NCBI GenBank assembly: GCA_035222895.1
Contig: JAVYIG010004974.1
Location: 1 to 64,000 of the forward strand
DNA length: 64,000 nt
Source of the DNA: Strongylocentrotus droebachiensis
Taxonomy: Eukaryota > Echinodermata > Echinoidea > Camarodonta > Strongylocentrotidae
Direction: 5' to 3'
Shown: positions 1 through 10,314 of the stretch, piece by piece
Numbering within the stretch: position 1 is the stretch's first letter
Layout: the number at the start of each line of letters is the position of its first letter
The notes under the pieces: model-generated
What the model saw: the letters and a program-made list of their open reading frames with translations, nothing else
Database searches by the model: none
Told to the model about the DNA's origin: nothing
Made by a program: the position numbers and the translations under genes

Positions 1-278
1 CAGGTAACAAGAAACAGGACGAAGTCGTCGTCAAGAATGTCGACATGGCAGAAGATTTGCAAGAAGAGGCCATTCAGGCAGCCCAGGACGCAATGACAAA
101 GAGTAAAGTCGAAAAGGACGTCGCCGCTGCCATCAAGAAGAAGTTCGATGATGAACACCAACCGACTTGGCATTGCATCGTCGGCCGCAACTTCGGCAGC
201 TACGTGACGCACGAGTCCAAGCACTTCATCTATTTCTACATCGGCCAGAAAGCGTTTCTGCTCTTCAAGTCTGGATAG
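1..278 (+). CDS. LC8-type dynein light chain, copy 1 (5' end outside window)
   Basis: The visible 91 codons read in frame from base 3 and end at the stop at 276-278. They hold nearly the whole LC8 domain: KNVDM near the start, [35 protein letters not shown], and the C-terminal LLFKSG. LC8 proteins are small homodimeric hubs that bind short linear motifs in a groove formed with strand beta3. They are subunits of cytoplasmic and axonemal dyneins and of many other complexes. The dimer-interface His (of WHCIVG) and the Ser of the terminal KSG, phosphorylated in human DYNLL1, are both present. The protein is almost identical to copy 2 at 8716, so about 14 N-terminal residues are missing beyond the window edge. 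Lys-for-Thr and similar small changes from copy 2 leave the frame intact. Family assignment is certain; whether it is axonemal or cytoplasmic cannot be read from sequence. Confidence 0.95.
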   Translation, partial: GNKKQDEVVVKNVDMAEDLQEEAIQAAQDAMTKSKVEKDVAAAIKKKFDDEHQPTWHCIVGRNFGSYVTHESKHFIYFYIGQKAFLLFKSG

Positions 279-378
279 AAATCAAACCCTAATCTTCAAG
301 ACTACGTTTTACAAACTCCTATTTATCATCGAAATTTAGATAGAGCTGAGAGTCATCGAAAAGTTCAACTTCCATTAC

Positions 379-425
379 GACATCGATGTCAACATGGTTC
401 TTAATGTCGGCACACGGCCATCGAT
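379..425 (+). promoter_or_regulatory. Conserved 3'UTR block of LC8 copy 1
   Basis: About 100 bases after the stop is GACATCGATGTC, a perfect 12-bp palindrome, followed by AACATGGTT and then CACACGGCCATCGA. The same ordered pair of motifs lies in the 3'UTRs of copies 2, 5 and 6. The role is unknown; a protein- or small-RNA-binding site is an inference. Confidence 0.5.
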
Positions 426-481
426 TTTCAGTTGCAGTCGAAGTCAGAATCGACCTTAGTCATGGTTAAATCAAACTTGTC

Positions 482-487
482 AATAAA
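482..487 (+). terminator. Polyadenylation signal of LC8 copy 1
   Basis: AATAAA about 205 bases after the stop codon, in a context (GTCAATAAAGCTGT) shared with copy 2 at the same distance. Confidence 0.75.
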
Positions 488-539
488 GCTGTAAATCATT
501 TTCCAGTTACTAATCTTCTGTCATTTATATTAAATTTTT

Positions 540-1370
540 TCGAACCGTTGCCCGATTAGGATCCGTAACAATTTCTTCGGAATATAAAAGTATGATATGA
601 TTTGTTTTACTCTGGAGGAGTCCTGAATAATGGTTATTTGATTGCGGTGTCATACATTTCCCTTTAGTTTTAATTAAGCAATTTCCTTATGTACTTATCA
701 TTTACTAGACCATTACAGCGAAATGGCTTGTTGATGGTGTAGGATCTGGCATAAAAGTTTAAACATTTATTTAAAAAAATATATCTCATGGTGCTCTTAA
801 AAAATGTTTCTTGATAGAGTGAAAAAAGGAAATTTACAAATATATGTATCCAAAAATTATCGTGGAAATAATTGTATAGAATGTTTACATAATCAGTAAC
901 CCTATCTGTAAAGTAAATATGTTCCTGGTCATGATGAGTGAGTCCAGTTTAAGATGAATATGATGGTGTATTGATGACTTTTACATATAATTATAAGAGC
1001 TATTATGTACTATTATTATTATTATTATTATTACTATTATTATTATTAATGTGATTAATATTTAAAAAAATCCTCATCATCATCTCCGTTCCATGAATGA
1101 ATGAACATAACTAACTTTGAAGTTAAACTATTAAATTATCTTATTAATATGCTACGTAATTGGTTCGTGCTATAGCATGACGTATTTACGTCTTCTCTAT
1201 CATGTCTGTTTAACATATTGACTGATTAGTTGATGCAATTGTCAAGTTAACCTAATATACCTGATTAAAATGAAAATGTTTTCATACTTAAATAACGGAG
1301 TTATACCTGTATATTGAATTACAGATAATCTGATTAGTTGGTGGCTGAGAAATAGTCAATAGAGTGAATG
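540..1370. other. 3' flank of copy 1, paralogous to the 3' flank of copy 2
   Basis: This stretch has no gene. It aligns by eye with 9290-10310, sharing for example the CATGATGAGTGAGTC segment, the ACGTATTTACGTCTTCTC-like segment and the ATGATTTTAATGGCCG segment. It contains an ATT microsatellite at about 1010-1050. It is part of the tandem duplication that carried copies 1 and 2. Confidence 0.7.
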
Positions 1371-1374
1371 ATTT

Positions 1375-1623
1375 TAATGGCCGTCTGATTGATTGGTTTG
1401 TTTGTTGGTTGATAATTGATTGAATGATTGGTTGATTGATTGATTGGTTGACTTGTTGGCTTATTGATTCGTAGGCTGATTAATATTGGTTGGTTGGTCC
1501 TTTTTTTGTTGGTATTAGTTAGTTGGTTGATTGGTTGGTTGGTTGATTGGGTAAAATATTTGTTTCTGTTTTGGTTGATTGGTTGATTGATTGGTTGATT
1601 GGTTGATTGGTTGATTGGTAGGG

Positions 1624-1654
<31 letters not shown>

Positions 1655-2195
1655 GTTGATTGATTGATATACTGCTAGATTGATTGATTGATTGATTGGT
1701 TGATTGGTTGATTGGTTGCCGGGGTGGTTGGTTAGTTGGTCAGTTGGTTAATTGATTGATTAGTTGGTGATAGATTGTTCATTGATTGATTGATTAATAG
1801 ATTGATAAATTGATTGATTAGTTGGTTGATAGATTGATAAATTAATTGATTATTTGGTGATAGATTGTTAGATTGATTGATTGATTGAAAGACCGATTGG
1901 CTGGTTGGTTGGTTAGTTGGTTGATTTGTTGGTTGATTGATTGGTTGATTTGTTGATAGATTAATACATTGATATTTTAGTTGGGGATAGATTGATAGAT
2001 TGATTGAAAGGATGATTGGCTGGTTGGTTAGTTAGTTGGTTGATTTGTTGGTTGATTGATTAGTTTATTGGTTGATCGGTTAAATTGATTGGGTGGTTGG
2101 CTGGTTGATTTGGGTTGATTAGTTTGACTAGTTCATTGGGTGATTGGTTGGTTGAATGGTTAATTTATTGGTTGATCGGTTAATAAATTGATAGA
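1375..2195 (+). repeat. TTGATTGG-type minisatellite downstream of copy 1
   Basis: An irregular array of 4-mers (TTGA, TTGG, TTAG) on the plus strand, starting about 1.1 kb after the stop of copy 1. The same class of array, in the same orientation relative to the gene, follows copies 2, 3, 5 and 6 at 0.9-1.3 kb. Confidence 0.9.
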
Positions 2196-2272
2196 TACAA
2201 AATGTGTATAATCAATCATATTTAAAGGCGAATGAATATTTTCTCCAATATAACAATTTTTATTAACCCAGT

Positions 2273-2422
2273 CTGGGACCCGTTTCAAAAAGCCTTTTTT
2301 CAATGACAAATGACAAATATCAGTGACAAATCTGCTGATAACCAATCAGAAGCAAGGATTGCAGTAGCGTATATTACAACTGTCATTTGTCACTAATGAC
2401 AAGTTTCGTGAAACACCCCCAG
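2273..2422. mobile_element. Short palindromic MITE
   Basis: Left end CTGGGACCCGTTTC and right end, read on the minus strand, CTGGGGGTGTTTCACGAAA form imperfect terminal inverted repeats. Inner copies of TGACAAATGACA also face each other. It is about 150 bp with no coding capacity. I could not fix the target-site duplication, so the superfamily is open. Confidence 0.6.
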
Positions 2423-3019
2423 GTCTCAACTTATAATTTCGAATGATACATTTCTGAGCCTATGTGCTCAGCATTAAGCTATTCATTTATAATCAGTATT
2501 TAAAAAAGATATGGGTTTCCAATTTTTCAAAATTAAGGGGTCTTGATTTTTCTTTGGAATTAGATTTATTATGGTTCTTCTTTGATCAAGAGGCATTCTA
2601 CCCCTATACAATGAATAATTAAAAGTTTGTAATAATAAGACGCCCAAATCTTTAAAATATTATTTATACAATTCACAAGTAAACCAATCAATACCCTGGC
2701 CCCGTTGCACAAAATTTACGATTGGTGGTAACTTTGCCATCAATGGTAACCTTGATTTTGATTGGCCTTGGATCCCTGTTATCATGGTAGTTGCCATCAG
2801 GCGCGCCGGAAGCAGTTTGGGATTGGGGGGGGGGGGGGGGGCAAACATTCCAGGGGGCTCACCTTCCAGTGGCAGTGACGTAACGAGCAAAAACGTTTGG
2901 AAGGGGGGGGGGGGGGCAGAAGAAAAATCTGCATCACCACCACTCTTATACTTTACATGCAGGCCCCCTGGAACGTTTTTCAAAGTGGATTATTAACGAT
3001 CAGGTAGAGCGTAAATTGG

Positions 3020-3720
3020 CGTAGGGTCCAGGGCCTGAGCCCCAGAAGCTCAGAGGTTTTAGGCATTACAATTATGGTCGATAAGCATATTTAGATACCT
3101 TATTTGTGACATTGGCAGGATACTAATTGACGGAGAGGCCAGGGAGCAGAGCCCCCGGAAGCTCGGGTGTTTTAGGTATTTAATAATGGTCAGATGAGCA
3201 TACAGGGGACTGCCTTAGGGCACTTGATGGGTTCCGGGGGCGGAGCCCCCGTAGGCTCTGGGGTTTTAGGCATTTAATTACGGTCAGATGAGCATCCAGG
3301 GCCCCGCCTTAGGTCCCTTAATTGGTGGGGTCCAGGGGGCAGAGCCCCCGTAAGCTCTGGGGTTTTAGGCATTTAATTACGGTCAGATGAGCATCCAGGG
3401 CCCCGCCTTAGGGCCCTTCATTGGTGGGGTCCAGGGGGCAGAGCCCCCAGAAGCTCAGGAGTTTTAGTTATTTAATAACGGTCAGATGAGCATACAGGGG
3501 ACCGCCTGAGGGCCCTTGGTGGGGTCCGGGGGCTAAGCCCCCGTAAGCTTTGGGGTTTTAGGTATTTAATAACGGTCAGATGAGCATACAGGGGACAGCC
3601 TTAGGGCCCTTGGTGGGGTGCGGGGGCGGAGCCCCCGTAAGCTCTGGGGTTTTCGGCATTTAATTACGGTCAGATGAGCATATTTTGATACCTCATTTGT
3701 GACTTTGGCAGGTCATCTAT
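3020..3720 (+). repeat. GC-rich minisatellite, about 7 copies of 91-112 bp
   Basis: Anchor AAGCTC/TAGGCTC occurs near 3047, 3159, 3251, 3351, 3453, 3544 and 3638. Each unit contains a GGGGGC..GCCCCC hairpin, GGGGTTTTAGGCATTTAAT and CGGTCAGATGAGCAT. The first and last units share a flanking GATACCT...TTTGTGACATTGGCAGG segment. Confidence 0.85.
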
Positions 3721-3989
3721 TTTTTTCTCTCTCTCTTTCTTTCTTTTTCTCTGTAACTAACTTTTTCAAAAAGTGAGAGGGGCTCGAGCCCCCGAGCCCG
3801 GCCGTTCTGCAGACCCTGACATAAAGGCTTCTAAATAAGTATATTTTTCGCCCGACTGGAAATGTGGGAATTTCAAATTTTCCAACAAACGTATAAAAAG
3901 GTATGACTTACAAAAAAAATTGAGAAAAAAAAACGGAAAATCATGTCATTTCAATCAAAATTTGTAAATCACTGGTATCGAATAAAAAT

Positions 3990-4300
3990 TATCCCCCCTG
4001 TTACACCCACAAATGTAATAACTCCCACAAATGTAATAACGCCCACAAATGTAATAACACTTTACCCACAAATGTAACAACACCCACAAATGTAATAACA
4101 CTTTACCCACAAATGTAATAAATTTGAAGTGATATTTTGAATCACCCACAAATGTAATAACCACTTTACCCACAAATGTAATAAATTTGAAGTGATATTT
4201 TGAATCACCCACAAATGTAATAATGACTTTACCCACAAATGTAATACATTTTAAGGGGTATTTTGTCGAATTAAACACTAAAACCCTGTAATAAAGCATG
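3990..4300 (-). repeat. Array of about 10 CCCACAAATGTAATA units, left arm
   Basis: The 15-bp unit CCCACAAATGTAATA recurs with 2-9 bp spacers, some spacers carrying AATTTGAAGTGATATTTTGA. The arm ends in ACACTAAAACCCTGTAATAA, which returns inverted at about 5330. It is the mirror of the array at 5320-5665. Confidence 0.9.
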
Positions 4301-4800
4301 GGTAAAGCGCGCAGTCTTTGCTCCAGACCCGGTTATTTCAAAAAAATTAAAAAGTCTTCAAAACTAAGACCCCACCATCTTCCAAACTAAGACCCGGTAA
4401 TAAAGCATGGGTTTAGAGCGTAGTTTTTCTTCCAGACCCGGTTATTTCAAAACTTTTTAAAAATCTTTAAAACTAAGACCCCGTCATCTTATTCCTGTGG
4501 AAAAACATAAGTATTGAGCGTAGTCTTTCCTCCAGACCCGGTTTTTCAAAAGTTAAAAAACAAACAAAAAACAAAACAAAATAAAACAAAACAACAAAAA
4601 AACCTTTTAAACTAAGACCCCTCCATCTTCCAAATTAAGACCCGGTAATAAAGCATGGGGTTAGAACGTAGTCTTGACTTCAGACTCGGTTATTAAAAAA
4701 AAAAAATCTTCAAACTAAGACCTCACCATCTCATTCCTGTGGAATAACATGGGTATAGAGCGTGGTCTTTCCTCCAGACCGGTTATTTCAAAGGAAAGAA
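4300..4800 (+). repeat. About 5 copies of a 90-150 bp repeat
   Basis: Copies start near 4290, 4402, 4500, 4650 and 4740. Each has ATAAAGCATGGGT-like sequence, GAGCGTAGTCTTT, TCCAGACCCGGTTATTTCAAA and CTAAGACCCC. A-rich spacers differ between copies. Confidence 0.8.
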
Positions 4801-4829
4801 ATGTCAGACATAATCCCTTATCGAGAATC

Positions 4830-5310
4830 TAGGACACCTACCCCCCTGCCAACTACCCTCAGCTAACTACCCCCTAGAATGATAACCCCCCCCCCCCCCC
4901 CCAGCTAACTAACCCTGGACATCTACCCCGGACAATACCCCCCCCGGACATCTACCCCAAGTCAAGTACCCCCCGGACATCTATCCCCGGGCAACTACCC
5001 CCAGACATCTACCCCCCGTCAAATACCCCCGGACATCCCCCCCCAATCCAACTATCCCCTTCCAACTACCCCCAGCCAACTACCCCCACCCTGAAAACTA
5101 CCCCCGGACATCTACCCCCATCCAACTACCCCCGGGCAACTACCCCCAACTACCTTAATTTGCTTGGGGGTAGATGTCCGGGGGGGTAGTTGGAGGGGGA
5201 GTAAGTTGTCCAGGGGGAGGGGTAGTTGGATGGGGTAAGATGTCAGGGGATAGATGTCCGGGGAGGGGGTAGTTGACTGGGGGTAGATGTCCGGGGGTAG
5301 TTAGCTAGGT
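4830..5310. repeat. C-rich then G-rich self-complementary core
   Basis: Irregular repeats of GGACATCTACCCCC and CAACTACCCCC run to about 5155. The complementary GGGGGTAGATGTCCGG class follows to 5310, so the core can fold on itself. Related GGACAATTACCCC sequence occurs at 7700-7880 and 12960-13260. Confidence 0.75.
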
Positions 5311-5319
5311 GGTAGTTAG

Positions 5320-5665
5320 CTATACCCATGCTTTATTACAGGGTTTTAGTTTTGTACAAATTCGACAAAATATCACTTCAAATTTATTACATTTGTGGGT
5401 AAAGTCATTATTACATTTGTGGGTGATTCAAAATATCACTTCAAATTTATTACATTTGTGGGTAAAGTCATTATTACATTTGTGGGTGATTCAAAATTAT
5501 TACATTTGTGGGTAAAGTGGTTATTACATTTGTGGGTGAAATTATTACATTTGTGGGTAAAGTGTTATTACATTTGTGGGTGTTGTTACATTTGTGGGTA
5601 AAGTGTTATTACATTTGTGGGCGTTATTACATTTGTGGGAGTTATTACATTTGTGGGTGTAACAC
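5320..5665 (+). repeat. Array of about 12 TATTACATTTGTGGG units, right arm
   Basis: Inverted counterpart of the array at 3990-4300. It opens with ATGCTTTATTACAGGGTTTT and continues with 17-25 bp spaced units. Both the forward and shifted frames stay open over long runs (LLHLWVK and ITFVGKV patterns), which comes from the repeat rather than a gene. Confidence 0.9.
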
Positions 5666-6159
5666 CCCCCCCCCCCCCTCCCCGCATCAGTACGCCAGCG
5701 TTCAGGGGCTCATGAGCTTCTCACCCCTATAACAAAAAACAGACACGCTTTCCCATTCTCTCACAATATGTCCACGATATGCGCGTATCGCTATTATTAA
5801 AACCTCCATTGATAAATATAGGTAGCATGCGCAATGTTTAGGAAATTTAATTCCTGTCAACTTTCCTTTTCTTTGAATGGGATTGTATACGTCAATTAAG
5901 TCAGGTTTTTATTATTGTTATGTTCTTTGGGGTTAACAATACAAACCATCTTAACTCCTTTACTGCTTTTTTTTTTTTTTTGAGGGGGGGGGGGGGGCAT
6001 TTTTGGGGGGCAAAAATGCGTTTCCCCCCCCCACTTTTTTGACTGGGGGGGGGGGGGCAACTGCCCTACCTGCCCCCCCCCCCCACTTCCGGCGCCTATG
6101 GTTGCCATTGATGGCAAAGTTACTATCAATGGTAAAAGTTTTATACGACGGGGCCCAAG

Positions 6160-6790
6160 TGTTTTATTATTTATCATATTTTTAAGCGTAAACAAACTTT
6201 CACACTTTTCTTCAGAGTTTAATGACAAATTAACATTCTGACAGGCATCAGTTCACATTTGTACAAATTTAGCTAGTGAGTGGTTATTGGAAGCATACAT
6301 TCTTTCATCATACTATTTAGCTGTTTTGGGCTATCTTTATTTGACTGTTTAATTGGTCAATTTTCATCGTATATTTTTGTAATAATCTTCTTCTTTTTTT
6401 TTTTTCTTCTAAATTTAAAAAGTATCGTGTATTTTTTCGCCATGTTCAATCCAAATTGATCTGGATCCTATAAAAGCGCCATCAACTTTCTGTTTATATA
6501 AAATATAAGTCTTTCCTACATGATTTCATTGTATATAATAAAGATTTAATTTTCAGCGTAATCTGATTCAAGTTTGTTTAACTTTTCAACCATTTTTTTC
6601 TAACAATTTTGTTGTCTTTGATAGATCAATACAATATCGTATTGATATCATTTGACATTTTAGAAAATCCCAAAAGGTGTTGGGATCAAATATTTGAGAA
6701 TAAATAAAGTCAATTTCTTTTATACAATTTCATATATAAATTTTATATAAATTCAACATATGTTTCATCCTGCAAGAGTGATGTATTAAA
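6160..6790. other. AT-rich spacer without recognised content
   Basis: I see no gene, clear repeat or counterpart in the copy 2-copy 3 interval here. A short T-rich run lies at about 6390. Confidence 0.5.
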
Positions 6791-7910
6791 TGACGTAGCT
6801 TTGATATAAAAACGGATTTCTCTTTTGAATGTAAGATGTCACTCGAGTTTGCCGAAACCCCCAAATTCACCCGCAACGTCCCAGATAAAGGACGAAGTAG
6901 AAGACAAACAGAATAAGTAAAAAGAGAAAGAGAAAAGGGAATGACATAGCTTTTTTATATTATTAAGTAATTTAATTGTCTACATTTGCTATAACAACTC
7001 ATAAATGATCTTTATGCAGAAAGTTCATTAAGTTTAAATTATAATGATATCCGTTCTAGCTTGTGAAACATAGTTAAATGGAAATGACTTTTTAGTTCCG
7101 AGTCGTTTTTTTTTAGATTTTGTATATCGTACTTTTGGTCTTCTTGAATTTTTCAGAAAATTAAATTTTGGAGTTGAAAAATAGTATTCTCACGATATAC
7201 CTGTTTTAGTGAACGCCCATCACACGGAGTACGTTATAAGCTACCGAGTCGACTAAAATACCGAAATACAAATGGTGTTAAAACAAACCAACCTTTCGCG
7301 TCAGCATTGTCAAGAAATCAAGGTCCTTTATTCATTACATCATGTTACAAGCTACGAATGACAGGTACCTTGCATAGACGATTCATTGACGGTTCGTTAA
7401 AAGCTACTGTTAGAGTAAATATGTTATAATTATTGACTCTACATTTATATCGATAGTGATGTTTTGTTAAAAGCTACGAGCGAACGGCGAATTCTTTAGT
7501 CTATTCACTGATTATTTGTTTTAAATGTGCGGGTTATCAATTGTAGTTATATGAATCTTATGGCCCCACACTCAAAACAGTGGTGATGATTTTCAACAGT
7601 TTCATGTGAAGCAGTAATAATAAGGACCATTATTTTCTGTTCGATTATAGGAAAATTAATTCCTCGATTATATTCCCCGAAAAACTCCCGTTAAACTAAC
7701 CCATGTGATAACCACTTTTGTGGACAATTACCTCTTGGACCATTACTCCCAAACTTAATAGTCAAGCCATTGTATATGAGCACCACAGTTTCTTTTAAGG
7801 GGGTATATGTTTAGGAGTGCATGTCTTGGGATAATTGTCCTAGTGGCAGTTATTCAGAGATATTAAACCTGGGATAGCAGTCCGGGGTAGTGTCGTCCTC
7901 AAAAACTATT
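6790..7910 (+). other. Upstream block of copy 2, paralogous to that of copy 3
   Basis: The stretch 6790-7560 matches 11610-12370 (for example AATGTAAGATGTCACT and CGCAACGTCCCAGATAAAGG). The stretch 7660-7910 matches 12970-13255 (for example TTATATTCCCCGAA). It contains the GTTAWAAGCTAC array and no coding sequence. Confidence 0.8.
7233..7477 (+). promoter_or_regulatory. GTTAWAAGCTAC array upstream of LC8 copy 2
   Basis: Four copies: GTTATAAGCTAC at 7233, GTTACAAGCTAC at 7344, GTTAAAAGCTAC at 7396 and 7466. Start-to-start spacing is 111, 52 and 70 bp. They lie 0.7-1.0 kb above the probable transcription start. The same order and nearly the same spacing precede copies 3 and 6. A cis-regulatory role is inferred from this conservation; I cannot name the binding factor. 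Confidence 0.6.
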
Positions 7911-8084
7911 CGTATTCATTAGTAACAATGTAAACATTACGATATTGGCACCTATGTAAGCCCAGAAAACACACATAGTAATTTATCTTCTTTTTAGTCC
8001 TTGACTGAGAGCCAAGAGAAACGAAACACTGAAAGGATGTTTGGGTGACTGGGTGACCACAGCCGAATATTTTCACTTTGTTTA

Positions 8085-8150
8085 TGTGCGTGTGTGGGTG
8101 GTTGCGTACGTGGGTGTGTGTGCGTGCGCGCGTGTGTGTGTGTTTGGTGG
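8085..8150 (+). repeat. GT/GC-rich alternating tract
   Basis: An alternating purine-pyrimidine run (GTGTGTGTGCGTGCGCGCG and flanks) about 50-120 bp upstream of the likely start of copy 2. Such tracts can adopt Z-DNA. Confidence 0.8.
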
Positions 8151-8191
8151 TGAGTTTGGTGAGATCTTGCTCATAAAAGAGACAGATGGAT

Positions 8192-8305
8192 GCATTCTCA
8201 GCTCATTCTCTGCCCTTTCCTCGTCTGGACAACGTCTGCTAAGAGCCGCAGCTCACGATTGTCTCTTGCTACATCTCGTGGATCATCAACAACTTTATAT
8301 TCATC
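8192..8305 (+). promoter_or_regulatory. Core promoter and non-coding first exon of LC8 copy 2
   Basis: CTCAGCTCATTCTC at about 8197 contains a TCATTC initiator-like sequence and recurs upstream of copies 5 and 6. The exon ends at 8305 with the donor CATCGTAAGT, identical in form to those of copies 3 and 6. A GAATATTTTCACTT motif at 8065-8078 has counterparts above copies 5 and 6. The exact start site is not known. Confidence 0.6.
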
Positions 8306-8715
8306 GTAAGTTAGACTTCATTCTTCATTCTTCATGTACATTTTACCTACTTTAAAGATATAATTTATGCATTGTTTTGTTGCAACAAAGGGCTTTTCTC
8401 AAACAAGATCGCAATTTTTTTTTTAGACGAAATGTCATTTTCGTAACATAAACCTGATGAATGACATGCTAACTACTTTTTCCACTTTTTTTCTCTACTT
8501 AGGTTGGAATTCTAAAAGCAATGGACTATAGTAATAGATTATATCTACAGTTGTACTCCAACCTAAACCTATGGTTACAATACAAATTAATAAAACAAAC
8601 CGACAATGTTTTCGAAAATGAATTACTGATTACGCTCCCTTTAAAACTTTCATATATCTCAATTATGATTCATATTTAAAAGTTTTAACCATTTCCTTGT
8701 TTCTCCACTTCCCAG

Positions 8716-9033
8716 ATGAGTCGCAGTGGTCGTAGTGGCACTTCCTTCATGTCCGAAGGCAGCAAGAAACAGGATGAAGTCGTCGTCAAGAACGTCGACA
8801 TGGCCGAAGACTTGCAGGAAGATGCCATTCAGGCAGCTCAGGACGCCATGACAAAGAGTACCGTCGAGAAGGACGTCGCCGCTGCCATCAAGAAGAAGTT
8901 CGACGAGGAACATGAACCGACTTGGCATTGTATCGTCGGCCGCAACTTCGGCAGCTACGTGACGCACGAGTCTAAGCACTTCATCTATTTCTACATCGGC
9001 CAGAAAGCGTTTCTGCTCTTCAAGTCTGGATAG
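8716..9033 (+). CDS. LC8-type dynein light chain, copy 2
   Basis: A 105-residue LC8 protein, slightly longer than the usual 89 because of a Ser/Gly-rich N-terminal extension ([16 protein letters not shown]). The domain follows: VVVKNVDM, helices around [12 protein letters not shown] and [14 protein letters not shown], then [20 protein letters not shown] and FLLFKSG. Groove residues (GSYVTHE) and the dimer-interface His are conserved; Ser replaces the usual Thr in THETKH. The ATG follows directly on the acceptor TTCCCAG at 8711-8715, closing a 410-bp intron from 8306, so the coding region is one exon. It is a near twin of copy 1. LC8 acts as a dimeric hub in dynein motors; an axonemal or sperm role is an inference from the family expansion only. 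Confidence 0.97.
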   Translation: MSRSGRSGTSFMSEGSKKQDEVVVKNVDMAEDLQEDAIQAAQDAMTKSTVEKDVAAAIKKKFDEEHEPTWHCIVGRNFGSYVTHESKHFIYFYIGQKAFLLFKSG

Positions 9034-9131
9034 AACTCAAACCCTAATCTTCAAGTCTACGTTTTACAGACTCCTTATTATCATCGAAATGTATAGAGCT
9101 AAGAATCATCGGGAAGTTCAACGTCCATTGC

Positions 9132-9179
9132 GACATCGATGTCAACATGGTTCTTAATGTCGGCACACGGTCATCGAGC
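9132..9179 (+). promoter_or_regulatory. Conserved 3'UTR block of LC8 copy 2
   Basis: GACATCGATGTC with AACATGG, then CACACGGTCATCGAGC. It matches the block in copy 1 almost exactly and those in copies 5 and 6 at motif level. Confidence 0.5.
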
Positions 9180-9233
9180 TTCAGTTGCAGACCAATTCAG
9201 AATCGACCCAGTGATGGTTAGATCAAACTAGTC

Positions 9234-9239
9234 AATAAA
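9234..9239 (+). terminator. Polyadenylation signal of LC8 copy 2
   Basis: AATAAA about 200 bases after the stop, in the same GTCAATAAAGCTGT context as copy 1. Confidence 0.75.
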
Positions 9240-9289
9240 GCTGTTAATCACTTCCCAGTACTAATTTTCAGTCATTTCTATTCAAAGTT

Positions 9290-10310
9290 TTCGAACCATT
9301 GTCCAAAAAGACGACATTACAAAAGATTTAATAACTTTTTTTCTTCGGAATGTAAAATTAATATGTTTCCTTTTAACTCATGAGGAGTTCATTAATAATG
9401 GTAATCTGATGGCGGTGTCATACTTAGGCGATCTCCTTTAGTCTTCAAGCACTTTTTTCATTCGTTATATTGTACTAGATCATTATAATAGCGAAATATA
9501 TAGATTGTTGAGGCTGTATGATCCGGCATAGAAGTTTAACAATTATTTAAAGAAGTATATCACATGGTGCTCTTTTATTTATTTTTCCTGATGCAGTGCA
9601 GAAGAGGAAATTCACAAATATATACATATTTCAAAAAGATATCGTCGAAATAGTTCTATCGAAGGTTTACATAATTAGTAACCACATCTGTAAAACAGAT
9701 ATATTCACGCCCATGATGAGTGAGTCTACACTTAAGATGAATATAATGGTGAATTGATGAGTTTGACGTATTATAATAGCTATTACATGTACTATAATTA
9801 TCACAATATCTATCATTATTATTGTTATTATTATTTTTATTGTCATTATTATTTTTCTTATTCTCCTTATTATTATTATTATCATTATCATTATTACGAT
9901 TAGTTTCATTAATATCATCATTATAATGATTTTTCTTATTCTAATTATTAACTTATTCTTATTATTACTATCGACGCTATTATTACTATTAATATCCTCA
10001 TCAACATCGTTTCATGAATGTAATGAACATAATCACTTTTAAGTTGACATGTTAAAATATCTTGTTAATAGGTTACGTAATTGATTTGTGCTTGCATGTA
10101 GTATTTACGTCTTCTCTATCATATCTATTCAACACTTTGACTAATTAGTTGATGCAATAGTCAAGTTAACTTTATATACCTGATTAAAATGATATTTCTT
10201 TATACCTTAATAACGGCGTTTATATCTACCTGTATATTGAGTTATAGATGATCTGATTGGTTGATGGCTGAGAAATAGTCAACAGTGTAAATGATTTTAA
10301 TGGCCGACTG
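9290..10310. other. 3' flank of copy 2, paralogous to 540-1370
   Basis: Duplicate of the copy 1 flank with an expanded ATT/ATC microsatellite at about 9790-9990. No gene seen. Confidence 0.7.
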
Positions 10311-10314
10311 ATTG

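Larger units (their letters stand above)
2798..6100. mobile_element. 3.3-kb hAT-like non-autonomous element with nested repeats
   Basis: The ends are CAGGCGCGCCGGAAG and, on the minus strand, CATAGGCGCCGGAAG. GTTGCCAT lies immediately outside both ends (2790-2797 and 6101-6108) as an 8-bp target-site duplication, as made by hAT transposases. Poly-G tracts follow the termini. The inside is entirely repeats: a GC-rich minisatellite, two inverted arrays of a 15-bp unit, a roughly 100-bp repeat and a C/G-rich core. No transposase is visible. The ends resemble the smaller element at 51659-52066, suggesting one family group. Confidence 0.7.
2698..6155. mobile_element. Palindromic MITE split by a hAT-like insertion
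   Basis: The left part (2698-2797) starts GGCCCCGTTGCACAAAA and contains AACTTTGCCATCAATGG. The right part (6101-6155) contains the same sequence inverted and ends in ACGGGGCC. Without the insertion at 2798-6100 the host element would be about 150 bp and largely self-complementary. Similar termini (GTTTCATAAA then GGGCCC) occur at 27.28 kb. Confidence 0.65.

Noticed and set aside
4004-5665. Open frames encoding HLWVK/ITFVGK repeats
   Set aside because: They translate the 15-bp tandem array and are open in more than one frame, as expected from a unit length divisible by three.
8659-8979. Minus-strand 106-codon frame opposite LC8 copy 2 (with similar frames opposite copies 3, 4, 5)
   Set aside because: Shadow of the LC8 coding strand; repeated at every copy because the sense strand is conserved.
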